From positions 2,502,392 to 2,566,391 of the forward strand of contig NZ_JH594596.1 in NCBI RefSeq assembly GCF_000243215.1: a stretch of 64,000 nt of DNA, given 5' to 3'. Shown in pieces: positions 28,199 to 36,550 of the stretch. This DNA is from Odoribacter laneus YIT 12061. Lineage in GTDB: Bacteria; Bacteroidota; Bacteroidia; Bacteroidales; Marinifilaceae. Position numbers and translations under genes: made by a program. Position 1 is the first letter of the stretch. The number at the start of each line of letters is the position of its first letter. Under the pieces are notes generated by a model. That model was given only the letters and a program-made list of their open reading frames with translations, was not told the origin of the DNA and searched no databases.

Positions 28199-29190
28199 AG
28201 GTAACGACCAAGGTTTGTGTCAATGAGAAAGCAAGACTCAGATAACAGTACTTCTAGCTGGAATCTGTTTCTAAATACAATCATAAATGGATTCCTGATC
28301 CCTCTCGATCCTCAAACAGATATCGTTCCTTCCTTTTGATTTCCGTCAAAGCGAGATAAACAATCTTTTGACAACCTCTTCCGATAGAAAGTTTATATCC
28401 GTGTCCTTTCCGATTTTTCCATTCCCCTCTTCAATGAGATGGGAAAAAGTAAGGAAAGATTCCGAAACAGTACCCCCCTTCCAGGAAAAACGATGCTTAC
28501 CCGATACCCTTTTTTACCCTGTTGATTTAAAACAGTATACTTCCTTCTACTAGTAGACTTTAAGCAAAGGGGACTTGCAGAAAATTTTATCCTTGCGAAT
28601 ACTTTCGATGTACTTACTACAAACGTCATCTGCTTATAATAAAACACGGAGCTTAAAAAGGGAAAGCTCCGTGTCGCAATGCGATATACTCACCGAAAGT
28701 AAGTGAAATAAAAGTAGAAATTTATTAGTAATAACCATCCTTTAAATTACTCATATACTGTTTTATTTTTTATTGCTTTTTATTTGTAAGTATCTTATAG
28801 CGTTCTTTCTAAGCAAAATTGATAATAGTCAATGTCTGTCCTATCACGATAAATGCATTCCGTCTACTGATTGTATAAAAATAAAGAATTTAATCCTTAT
28901 AGCAAGTATTAATGGATTTAGAAGAGTATTGAAATAATCGACAAAACTAAATATATAATCAGAAAATTGTTTTTTATGTTCGATACAGAAACATAAAATT
29001 ATACAGTTTTATACTTCTCAATTTTACCCTTCCCTTTAAGTGATGTCTATATTCATTTGATTTATAATCTATTTTGTCATCTTTTTATTTTACTATACAT
29101 GATTCTTTGAAATAATTTTATAAAAATTATGTTTCGTAATTCATTTAAGCCAGTTTTAGGAGATTATAAAAACTTCTAAAATTTTAGGTT
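28199..29190. other. Gene-free kilobase before the orphan ORF
   Basis: Short frames here show no protein-like features. The right half (from about 28690) becomes strikingly AT-rich, marking the left side of the accessory island. A minus-strand terminator-like hairpin at 28644-28674 has no obvious gene to its right; the nearest ATG on that strand (about 28752) opens only a 9-codon frame. Confidence 0.45.
28644..28674 (-). terminator. Hairpin with T-rich tail on the minus strand
   Basis: An 11-base perfect stem, ACACGGAGCTT (28644-28654) with AAGCTCCGTGT (28664-28674), with a 9-base loop. On the minus strand the second arm is followed by TTTTATTATA. No minus-strand gene was recognised upstream of it, so it may end an unseen small RNA or be a relic. 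Confidence 0.55.
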
Positions 29191-29688
29191 ATGAATAAAG
29201 AAATTATGAAAAGTTATTATCCTTACGATTTAAGAGTAATTAATCCATCTACCTCTAGTACAATTTATCGAATTAAAATGTTTGACACTGAAACTTACTT
29301 TCTCGAAGATTCTTGGCATAGAGAAATTGAAATTTCTTATAAAGACACGAATTACAAACCTGTTCTTTATTCTTTGAATCAACTGGATTCCTATATAAAA
29401 GTAAAAGGAGGTATATCTATAAATTTCTTAGATATTATCAGTAAATTGTTGACAGATTATTTTTCTCTTATACAAGTCGATCCAGGAAATAAATGGATAA
29501 AAGAAATTCTATTCAACTACTTTCAAAATAAAAGTACCGTTCCCTTTACCCACAAAATTATGAAGGCGATATACAATCTCCTTTATCGTTTCCATTTCGA
29601 CCTTGATCATCTTATCGAATCCGGTGAAGCCATAGATGCTATTACCCTTAGAGTGAATCCTTATGATTTTTATCCGATAAATTGGTAA
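29191..29688 (+). CDS. Orphan hypothetical protein in the AT-rich island
   Basis: A 165-residue protein that I do not recognise. It has a mixed charged composition, no signal peptide and no clear TM helix. A hydrophobic helical stretch (INFLDIISKLLTDYFSLI) and a later IMKAIYNLLYRFHFDLDHLI are visible. It ends RVNPYDFYPINW. Codon use is AT-rich, unlike the efflux or GH genes around, which suggests transfer. A long terminator lies five bases after the stop, so it is a genuine transcription unit. It points toward the radical SAM cassette and is convergent with it. Confidence 0.6.
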   Translation: MNKEIMKSYYPYDLRVINPSTSSTIYRIKMFDTETYFLEDSWHREIEISYKDTNYKPVLYSLNQLDSYIKVKGGISINFLDIISKLLTDYFSLIQVDPGNKWIKEILFNYFQNKSTVPFTHKIMKAIYNLLYRFHFDLDHLIESGEAIDAITLRVNPYDFYPINW

Positions 29689-29692
29689 GTTA

Positions 29693-29727
29693 AAAAGTAC
29701 AGGGTATTAGAAATACCTTGTACTTTT
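29693..29727 (+). terminator. Long-stem terminator of the orphan ORF
   Basis: AAAAGTACAGGGTATT (29693-29708) pairs with AATACCTTGTACTTTT (29712-29727): 16 pairs with a single G-U wobble and a 3-base loop. The T-tract forms the stem end. Confidence 0.85.
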
Positions 29728-30375
29728 CCCATTTTCTGAAAAAATATCCATTTCATTTCAGAGATGGATATAATTTACTAAAAATATTTAACAGATTCAA
29801 TAAATATCAATTAAATGAGAATAGTATTAAAGTATTCTATTTTAAACATTTAACAGTTCAAAGAGCGTTTATTAATTGAACTAAGTTAAATGAATAAATT
29901 ATTTTCCTACTTCTAGAAAGATCTCATCAAAGGCTGCTGAGCCTTTATCAGAGAAACACTCACCAACAAAATTATTCCTGGCAATAATTTTATCTCAAAA
30001 GATTTATATAAATAATTTTTTATCTTAAAACTTTTCAACTCGATAGTGAAGAAGGCAACAAACGAAAATCCATAAAAAAGATATATATTTTTCTTCTTTT
30101 CCTAAATATTAATTGCTCTTGGCTATAATTCAAAAAAATATACTTCATTTATTATTTTAAAATTATCTCCCTGCTTTTCACTAGAAATTTTTATTTTACA
30201 ATAGTACAATTAATGTTGTTCGGAGATAGAGTAATAGGGATTAAAAAACATGGAAAAATTTTAATGCATGCATGAATAGATGGCACATAAGAGAAGTATA
30301 GAGTTCCATACATCGCAAATTTGTAAGAAATATGAAATTGAATAAATAATATATTTACGTAATATATTATGAAAA
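29728..30375. other. AT-rich spacer of about 650 bases
   Basis: No supported gene. A 40-codon minus-strand frame near 30200-30350 has no recognisable features and no good ribosome-binding site. An AT-rich imperfect dyad, ATAATATATTTAC/GTAATATATTAT, sits at 30346-30370, beside the terminator of the peptide gene. Confidence 0.4.
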
Positions 30376-30404
30376 AGCTGAATAATAAAAATTATTATTC
30401 AGCT
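30376..30404 (-). terminator. Terminator of the radical SAM-peptide transcript
   Basis: A perfect 13-base stem, AGCTGAATAATAA (30376-30388) with TTATTATTCAGCT (30392-30404), and a 3-base loop. On the minus strand it is followed by TTTTTC. It is 13 bases after the stop of the 46-residue peptide gene, which marks that short gene as the end of the transcription unit. Confidence 0.85.
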
Positions 30405-30417
30405 CGTTCATCATTAA

Positions 30418-30558
30418 TTAATCGCCATTTGTTCCACACCATTCTCCGCAATCATCTTCGCATTCACATTTAGGAGCAAAAGATGCCATTAAATCATCTC
30501 TCACAAATAATAATTCCCCAACAAAAAAAGTTTGTTCATCATAATTTGACTTGTCCAT
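30418..30558 (-). CDS. Candidate Cys-rich RiPP precursor peptide (46 aa)
   Basis: A short gene. It starts ATGGACAAG at 30558 and stops TAA at 30418. A perfect AGGAGG lies six bases before the ATG, which is rare in this phylum. The start overlaps the last 20 bases of the radical SAM gene, so translation is probably coupled. The first 30 residues look like a leader with FFVGELLF and a DDLMAS helix. The last 17 are KCECEDDCGEWCGTNGD, with Cys at 31, 33, 37 and 41. There is no GG motif, signal peptide or TM. By context it is the probable substrate of the adjacent maturase. I recognise no named precursor family. Confidence 0.78.
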   Translation of the reverse strand: MDKSNYDEQTFFVGELLFVRDDLMASFAPKCECEDDCGEWCGTNGD

Positions 30559-31840
30559 AATTAACCTCCTTTTTTAATAGTTTATTCTCTAAAAAAGATA
30601 TTAGCATAGATTTGATAAATCGACAATAAAACATCTGTTGTTCTGATGACAATGTTTTTCGAATAGATATACATCCTCCAGCACAATGCCATTTTGCAAA
30701 ACAAGTCTCACAATCATTAAATCTATTTTGTCTAACAGTTATTGCATTATGAAAACTTGTTTGATTGATGCAAACAGAACCATCTTCTACCCGTCCATAC
30801 TGAAAAGATGAAAATGCTATATCCTTTTCAGTTGAGTGCCTATGACAAGAAACAATATCCCCCGTTGGTGTTACACAAAATTCACCAACACAGAACTGTT
30901 TTCTAATACGAAAAAATGAGTTTAAAATAGAATTATATACAAATATATTATTTTCTCTGGCAACATTATAAGCTTCGATAAATTTTTTTACAAATTTTTC
31001 ATAATACAAATTGCTATTTTCTATTGTGTCTGAAACAGGTTCGAAATGAAGTTGATTAATATTAGGATAATTTTTAACTGTAAATTGTACCATATCTACC
31101 ATTAATTCAACATTCTTATTCGTAATTGTAGAACGTAATCTAAAAGGGATCTCATGTTTCAATAATAGGTGAATATTCTTATCTACAACATCAAATGAAT
31201 TCAATGTACTCATGGAAAAATTACGTTGCGAATTTTGAATTTCTGGAAGGATGTCATAAGAGACACAGAGCTTAACATTCATTTTTTTTAACCATAAGAT
31301 TCGCTCTTCGTTCAACAATGTTGCATTTGTAGTAATCCCGATACTCTTTTTTATTTTCTTCTTATTAGTTTCTTCTGTTATATAGTTGATAGCCCATACG
31401 AGCAGACCCCACGTAAGCATCGGTTCACCTCCCCCTATAAAAGAAAATGTCTTAGAGTGATCTTCATTAGAGGATAATATATAATCAACAACAGCTTTTA
31501 TCTTTTCTTTACTGAGCACTTCTTTTGATCGAGACTCTTGAGCATAGCAATAACTACAAGCAAGATTACACATTTGAGAAAGAATAAACATTACTTTATC
31601 TGAAGTATCAATAACACATTTTGTATCAGATTCTTTAATTTCTATTCTTTCTAATTGTTGAAAACGTCTGAATAGTGTTGTATTTTTAACTTCATATGGA
31701 AAAAGACCATTCTCCAAATAACTATTAATTGCTGTAATAGTCTTATTATTTGCATAAAAAGCTACACCTCTTAAAGGTAAATATACTATATATTTATTTC
31801 CTGAAGGAATAATAAAAATATCTTTCTTTATATCATTCAT
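30539..31840 (-). CDS. Radical SAM/SPASM peptide maturase
   Basis: 433 residues from the ATG at 31840; a TTG two codons earlier is also in frame. The N-terminal 80 residues (IIPSGNKYIVYLPLRGVAFY) resemble the leader-facing region of peptide-modifying SPASM enzymes. The radical SAM motif is C91-NLA-C95-SY-C98, with GGGEP at 136-140. The SPASM region has Cys at 317, 322, 332, 377, 380, 386, 390 and 406, enough for two auxiliary iron-sulfur clusters. Family members form thioether or C-C links in ribosomal peptides, or mature sulfatases. No sulfatase is near; a Cys-rich 46-residue gene overlaps the 3' end. Low GC suggests transfer. Confidence 0.9.
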   Translation of the reverse strand: MNDIKKDIFIIPSGNKYIVYLPLRGVAFYANNKTITAINSYLENGLFPYEVKNTTLFRRFQQLERIEIKESDTKCVIDTSDKVMFILSQMCNLACSYCYAQESRSKEVLSKEKIKAVVDYILSSNEDHSKTFSFIGGGEPMLTWGLLVWAINYITEETNKKKIKKSIGITTNATLLNEERILWLKKMNVKLCVSYDILPEIQNSQRNFSMSTLNSFDVVDKNIHLLLKHEIPFRLRSTITNKNVELMVDMVQFTVKNYPNINQLHFEPVSDTIENSNLYYEKFVKKFIEAYNVARENNIFVYNSILNSFFRIRKQFCVGEFCVTPTGDIVSCHRHSTEKDIAFSSFQYGRVEDGSVCINQTSFHNAITVRQNRFNDCETCFAKWHCAGGCISIRKTLSSEQQMFYCRFIKSMLISFLENKLLKKEVNYGQVKL

Positions 31841-31895
31841 GCTCAAATTTGTTAAAAATAAAAAAACAATAATTTTATCTTACTATATATATACA

Positions 31896-32303
31896 TTACA
31901 CAATACGCGAAACAAACTCCGGTTCGGGCATTCGTTCAAGGGTTGAAATTTCAAACATAACCCTTGACTTCCGGTCGCCAATTTCTATCCGCCGATTCCG
32001 GAATAAACCGATTACAAAAGCATCGATTGCTTCAATGGGATAAAACGATACGATTAACCGGATAGCATGTGCCAGAATCCGCAACCGATCCCCCTCAATT
32101 TGAAAACGAGGTATGTATAAATTAGAAAAGGTAAAAAGTTTAAACGTCTTTTTCCCTTTGCAAAAACCACTGTCGTGCAACCAGGAAGTAAATTCCGGAT
32201 TTCCTTCGTTCAGAATTTTATATAAACAACTGGACAACTCGTACATATAATTACAAGGCAGAGTGGTCCCTTCTACTAATTTTAATTCTAATTTCAGACG
32301 CAT
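31896..32303 (-). pseudogene. cas6: Truncated cas6 (N-terminal half of CRISPR Cas6 endoribonuclease)
   Basis: 135 residues. LSSCLYKILNEGNPEFTSWLHDSGF followed by KTFKLFTFSNL and IPRFQIEGDRLRILAHAIRL is the classic Cas6 N-terminal ferredoxin-like domain. Full Cas6 proteins run to about 220-260 residues and end in a glycine-rich RNA-binding loop, absent here. The frame stops after FVSRIV, and AT-rich sequence leading to the radical SAM gene follows at once, as if the 3' half had been replaced. No other cas gene or repeat array is in the window. It is probably non-functional as a pre-crRNA nuclease. Confidence 0.78.
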
Positions 32304-32808
32304 ATAAAATCATTATGTTCTAAAAATAAGAAAATATAATGACAACTCCATCTTGATTCTAAAGAAATATTTACATTTATAAAGAATTATGTTTCTATTT
32401 GTTATCATTGATTTCTTAAATTGATATGGTGTTATTCCCTTCCCCCCTAGTGATTTTTGGAACAATCAGAAAAAATTCGTATTTATCTGTCAGGAAAGAG
32501 CGTTTATATATTTTCAGAAAAGAGAAACAGCTAGTAATTTTGTAAAAACAGGCGCAACCCCGACAAACAGGAATACTACTGAAGATTTTACAAAAGACAG
32601 GGCAACAGCTACGGGACGGAAAAATTCCCTTTCTTCCTTGCTAAATTGTTGCTTGCCCATCGACAATACAAACTCCTATCGGCTCAGAATAAGTAAGAAG
32701 CAGCACTGGGTAGGGATAATAATTCCGCTCTACGATTTTTCCTATAGACGAAAGTCAGCTTATATTTGAATTATTCCTATGTTTCTGAAGGGTTCCCGGC
32801 ATTTTTTA
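32304..32808. other. Intergenic region upstream of the transporter pair
   Basis: I looked for CRISPR direct repeats beside the cas6 remnant and found none; no 25-40-base sequence recurs. No gene is seen. Base composition returns from AT-rich to the local average at about 32450. Confidence 0.45.
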
Positions 32809-32816
32809 TACCTTTG
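32809..32816 (+). promoter_or_regulatory. -7 box (TACCTTTG) of the chromate-type transporter pair
   Basis: An exact TAnnTTTG match, 39 bases before the ATG at 32856. An open frame extends upstream to 32766, beyond this box, so the upstream ATG cannot be reached from this promoter. Confidence 0.6.
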
Positions 32817-32855
32817 TACCATCCATGGCAACGGATAATATTTTCACAAAACAAT

Positions 32856-33404
32856 ATGTATTGGGTGCTTTTTCTCACATTTGTCAAGATCGGTATGTTC
32901 ACTATCGGAGGAGGTTATGCAATGATTCCCCTGATTGAACGGGAAGTGGTAAACCGGGGATGGCTGAATAAACAGGATTTTATCGATTTATTTGCGGTAA
33001 CCCAATCTTTACCCGGTATTTTTGCCGTGAATATTTCCATTTTTGTGGGATATAAATTGAAAAAAATAACAGGCAGTATTATTTGTGCTTTAGGAACGAT
33101 ATTACCTTCCTTTTTTATTATCTTAGCTATCGCCTTATTTTTTAATCATTTTCAGGATAATGTATGGGTAGTAAAGGTCTTTAACGGTATACGCCCCGCC
33201 GTAGTAGCTCTTATCTTAGTCCCCTGTCTTTCCGCTGCGCAAGCGCTGAAATTAAAACGCATGGAATTGATCTTTCCCTTGATCGGGGCTGTTTTAATCT
33301 GGAAAGCCGGTATTTCCCCCGCTTATATCGTATTGGCTGGAATTGTGGGCGGCCTCGTATATACGTTTTGGATAAAAGATAAAATAAAGAAAAAAGGAAT
33401 ATAA
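32856..33404 (+). CDS. Chromate-transporter (CHR) family half, first subunit
   Basis: 182 residues from the ATG chosen downstream of the promoter (the frame is open 30 more codons). It starts MYWVLFLTFVKIGMFTIGGGYAMIPL, the CHR N-terminal signature. EREVVNRGWLNKQDFIDLFAVTQSLPGIFAVNISIFVGY and five or six TM helices follow. Short CHR proteins come as gene pairs whose products likely form a heterodimeric inner-membrane carrier. Chromate or sulfate export is known for some long members; the substrate of short pairs is unclear. The partner gene starts 17 bases on. Confidence 0.87.
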   Translation: MYWVLFLTFVKIGMFTIGGGYAMIPLIEREVVNRGWLNKQDFIDLFAVTQSLPGIFAVNISIFVGYKLKKITGSIICALGTILPSFFIILAIALFFNHFQDNVWVVKVFNGIRPAVVALILVPCLSAAQALKLKRMELIFPLIGAVLIWKAGISPAYIVLAGIVGGLVYTFWIKDKIKKKGI

Positions 33405-33421
33405 ATTAAGACAAGTAAACC

Positions 33422-33949
33422 ATGATCTATTGGCAGTTGTGGTGGGTATATTTGAAAATCGGGATTTTCGGTTTTGGTGGAGGATATGCGATGCTTTCCC
33501 TGATTCAATACGAAGTAGTGGACAAACATCAATGGCTTTCTTTGCAAGAATTCACTGATGTCGTGGCTATCTCCCAAATGACTCCCGGACCTATCGGGAT
33601 TAATAGTGCTACTTATATCGGTTATACCGTCACTGGAAATGTCTGGGGCTCTATCATTGCAACCATTGCCGTCTGTTTGCCCTCTTTTTTGTTGGTCTTA
33701 CTTATTTCTTATTTTTTTGCCAAATTCAAAAACAACAAATATGTAGCCGCAGCCTTTACCGGTCTGCGTCCGATGACTGTCGGACTGATTGCTGCGGCCG
33801 CGTTATTGCTTATGAACAATGAAAATTTTATCGATTATAAAAGTGTTTTGATTTTTCTGGGAGCCTTTTTCCTGACCTGGAAATATAAAATTCATCCGAT
33901 ACTGATGATCTGTTTGTCCGGAATACTAGGATTAGTTCTCTACTGGTAA
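33422..33949 (+). CDS. Chromate-transporter (CHR) family half, second subunit
   Basis: A 175-residue protein with IGIFGFGGGYAMLSLIQYEV near the start and QMTPGPIGINSATYIGY at about 58-74, the second signature that distinguishes the two halves (TPGP here, LPGI in the partner). Five to six TM helices. It is translated from the same operon as the preceding half. Confidence 0.87.
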   Translation: MIYWQLWWVYLKIGIFGFGGGYAMLSLIQYEVVDKHQWLSLQEFTDVVAISQMTPGPIGINSATYIGYTVTGNVWGSIIATIAVCLPSFLLVLLISYFFAKFKNNKYVAAAFTGLRPMTVGLIAAAALLLMNNENFIDYKSVLIFLGAFFLTWKYKIHPILMICLSGILGLVLYW

Positions 33950-34037
33950 TTTATACCTTTCCTTATATTAATTTACCGCTTATTAAATAACCTTCTCTCC
34001 CGGATTACGTTCCTAAAAAAGGAAATAAAAAAGTAAG

Positions 34038-34220
34038 ATGAGAAGTAATTTCGATTATTCAGAAAATATCCGGGAGGTGAACGATGAAACACCGGATAAT
34101 TTTACCCGGATGGGAAACGGGCATAAAGAAAAACTGGAACCCAAATACACAGACGGAGAACCGCCCGACGAAGATGAAACGGAAGTAATAGATGCAGAAA
34201 AAGAAGATACGTCCGATTAA
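34038..34220 (+). CDS. Small acidic hypothetical protein
   Basis: A 60-residue protein, rich in Asp and Glu, especially the last 25 residues (DGEPPDEDETEVIDAEKED), with no hydrophobic segment. A purine-rich GGAAATAAAAAAG precedes the ATG. No family is recognised. It lies 88 bases after the transporter pair on the same strand and may be a readthrough partner. Coding status is plausible, not proven. Confidence 0.45.
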   Translation: MRSNFDYSENIREVNDETPDNFTRMGNGHKEKLEPKYTDGEPPDEDETEVIDAEKEDTSD

Positions 34221-34437
34221 ATATCCGGGAAGTTTTTATTGACGGCAACTCCTTTCCAATAATTACGCTGCTGAAGAGATCCGCGCTTTGATATATAAAG
34301 ATCATTCAAAAATGCTGGTTTCTTTTTTAGCAGAGTGTCCATTCATTCCTGACGGGAAGGTATTTATCCCTTGTTTTAAAAATAAATTTTCCGGATGCTT
34401 ATCCCTGCTCCCCATCCGAACAACTTATTCGCTCGTT

Positions 34438-35292
34438 TTATTTTTGAATAGTAATTTCTGCAAAGACCGGATTATGATCGGACAAAAAGCCTGTATTCGG
34501 GATATCGGTAATATTTCGGAATTTATTTACCTGTATGTCCGGTGAAATAAAAATATAATCAATCCACGTTCTCTCTGTCTGAGGAAGTCTTCCGAAATCA
34601 TGGAAAGTCCATTCCGGCCCATACACCAAGGCTGCTTCCAACTTGGCATTTTTTACTTTTCCTCCCTCTGTCAACAACATTATAATATCCGAATCCGGGA
34701 TCGTATTAAAGTCCCCAGTCATAACAAACGGACGACCTTCTGCCAAAGCCGTTATTTGTTTTACTAATAAACGGGCACTTTCCTGACGAGCCACTTCTCC
34801 TTTATGATCCAAGTGAGTGTTTAAAGCCATAAATTCTACACCACTCTCCTTATCCTTAAAAATAGCCCAAGTTGCTATACGCTTACAAACCGCATCCCAG
34901 CCTTTTATTCCCACTTTCTCAGGAGTTTCACTCAAACTGAAATTCCCACTCTTCAAAACTTCAAAACGACCGGTTTTGAAAAATAAAGGATTGTATTCCC
35001 CTCCTTCCTTACCATCTTCCCGGCCTACACCTATAGCTGTATATTGTGGCAAACGGGACTTCATATCCTCCAACTGATTATGCAGCACTTCCTGCATCCC
35101 CACTATATCCGGAGCATAATAATTCAGCATTTTTCCTGCTTCCTCTTTCCGGTATTGCCAATTATTCATACTGTCCCGGGGTGTATCATAACGAACATTA
35201 AAACTCATAATTTTTAAGTCGGTTTGATGCGTTTTATGGCAACAAGCTCCTAACAAGAAAAATAAACCGAAAATAAATAAAGTATTTTTCAT
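34438..35292 (-). CDS. Endonuclease/exonuclease/phosphatase-family lipoprotein
   Basis: A 284-residue protein. The lipobox is LLGAC (Cys17). Domain motifs in order: MSFNVRYD, IVGMQEV, ALNTHLDH, MTGDFNT and the catalytic SDHNPVFAEI at the end. The DNase I-like fold hydrolyses phosphodiesters or phosphoesters; lipid-anchored Bacteroidales members are probably envelope phosphatases or sphingomyelinase-like enzymes rather than nucleases. It is a single-gene unit with a -7 box upstream. Confidence 0.9.
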   Translation of the reverse strand: MKNTLFIFGLFFLLGACCHKTHQTDLKIMSFNVRYDTPRDSMNNWQYRKEEAGKMLNYYAPDIVGMQEVLHNQLEDMKSRLPQYTAIGVGREDGKEGGEYNPLFFKTGRFEVLKSGNFSLSETPEKVGIKGWDAVCKRIATWAIFKDKESGVEFMALNTHLDHKGEVARQESARLLVKQITALAEGRPFVMTGDFNTIPDSDIIMLLTEGGKVKNAKLEAALVYGPEWTFHDFGRLPQTERTWIDYIFISPDIQVNKFRNITDIPNTGFLSDHNPVFAEITIQK

Positions 35293-35355
35293 ATTCTTTC
35301 CATTGAAATAATACGTATAGAATGCCTCAAAAACTATTTATTCAATTGAGGAATT

Positions 35356-35363
35356 CAAATGTA
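35356..35363 (-). promoter_or_regulatory. -7 box (TACATTTG) of the EEP lipoprotein gene
   Basis: An exact TAnnTTTG match on the minus strand, 63 bases upstream of the start codon at 35292. Confidence 0.45.
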
Positions 35364-35395
35364 AACACTTTTTCCGGGAAAAGAGAAAGAAAAAG

Positions 35396-36337
35396 TTAGT
35401 AATTTTCAGCTGCTCCTAACCGTTCATTTTTAGGTTCCGTTCCTTCTCTGTATTTTTGGGGACTAATTCCGACATACCGCTTAAAATATTTTCCGAAAAA
35501 TGAAGTATTGCGAAATCCTAATGAATAGGCGATTTCTTGTATCGAAAATTCAGTAGACCGAAGTTGTGCCTTAGCATCGGTAATGACTATTCCGGCAAGG
35601 ATATCAGAAAAAGTATAACCGGATACCCGCCGGACAGTAGCTCCCAAATGTTGGGGAGAAATACTCAACAGATTGGCATAAAAAATTACGGAATGCTCCT
35701 TACAATAGTGCTGTCTTACGGCCCTGAGTACATCTCTGTATATCTCTTCTCCCCGGCTCAATATTTGCTTACTCCACGAATGACTTGTATATAAAAAATC
35801 TACTCCACACAAAAGAGATTGTAATATATTTTTTACAATTTCCAGAGGTAAATTGTCCTTTACCAAACCGTTTGCCCGGGCAAGTAAATGAAAATAATCC
35901 TTAAACCAAGTTGCTGTTTTTTCTTCTAAACTTAAAACCGGATTTTCCTGCATCACAGATACAAAATCTATTGTCAATTGCTGAAAATTCATGCTTTCCA
36001 TAACAGAAGAAGAAAAAGCGACAAAACAAATTCGCAAATCGGCAGACTGCTGATAATACTGAATAACACTTCCCGGCATTATCCCAATAAAATCATTTTT
36101 CCGAATTTCCCATAAATTTCCATGAATTGCCGCTTTTAATTCCCCTTGCAAACAAAGGACAAATATCCCAGCTTTTAAACGACAAGGATTTTTATACATT
36201 TCTAAAAGACTCCCCTTTATTTCGGGCCCTACGATAAAATTCCGTTTTAAATCGGCATAAGGCATACGCCGCCTCTGAAAATTTTCCTCTATAATGAAAG
36301 TTTGCCATAAATCCTCGGAAAGGAACAATTCATTCAT
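35396..36337 (-). CDS. AraC-family transcriptional regulator
   Basis: A 313-residue protein. Residues 1-190 form a cupin-like sensor half (GIFVLCLQGELKAAIHGNLWEIRKNDFIGI). The last 100 hold two HTH motifs, from VIFYANLLSISPQHLGATVR to FSIQEIAYSLGFRNTSFFGKYFKRYVGISPQKYR, the diagnostic second AraC helix. It is a cytoplasmic DNA-binding regulator with unknown ligand. No target operon is evident; its neighbours are on the same strand and may be unrelated. Confidence 0.92.
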   Translation of the reverse strand: MNELFLSEDLWQTFIIEENFQRRRMPYADLKRNFIVGPEIKGSLLEMYKNPCRLKAGIFVLCLQGELKAAIHGNLWEIRKNDFIGIMPGSVIQYYQQSADLRICFVAFSSSVMESMNFQQLTIDFVSVMQENPVLSLEEKTATWFKDYFHLLARANGLVKDNLPLEIVKNILQSLLCGVDFLYTSHSWSKQILSRGEEIYRDVLRAVRQHYCKEHSVIFYANLLSISPQHLGATVRRVSGYTFSDILAGIVITDAKAQLRSTEFSIQEIAYSLGFRNTSFFGKYFKRYVGISPQKYREGTEPKNERLGAAENY

Positions 36338-36550
36338 AAATACCTGTTTATAGTCAATCCACCCTACTATCGGAATCGATAAAGAAATGATAACAAAAAC
36401 TTTGCCACCTTACCCGAGACAGGAAAGAGAATAAAAGATAAAGAAATAATAACAAAAGAGAGGTACAGAAAATACCTCAATGGAAAGGAAAGTTTTCCTT
36501 AAAAACGGAAACTTCCCTGACAAAAAAAGAAACTTCTAACAATTACAAAC

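Noticed and set aside
28393-28647. 84-codon minus-strand frame left of the hairpin at 28644
   Set aside because: Its start lies inside the hairpin and the translation resembles no protein.
30200-30350. 40-codon minus-strand frame near the radical SAM peptide gene
   Set aside because: It has only scattered Cys, no ribosome-binding site, and lies beyond the terminator of the maturase transcript.
32304-32808. Possible CRISPR array next to the cas6 remnant
   Set aside because: No repeated 25-40-base unit with regular spacing could be found.
32766-32855. Upstream ATG and 30-codon extension of the first CHR gene
   Set aside because: The extension spans the TACCTTTG promoter box and lacks similarity to the CHR N-terminus.
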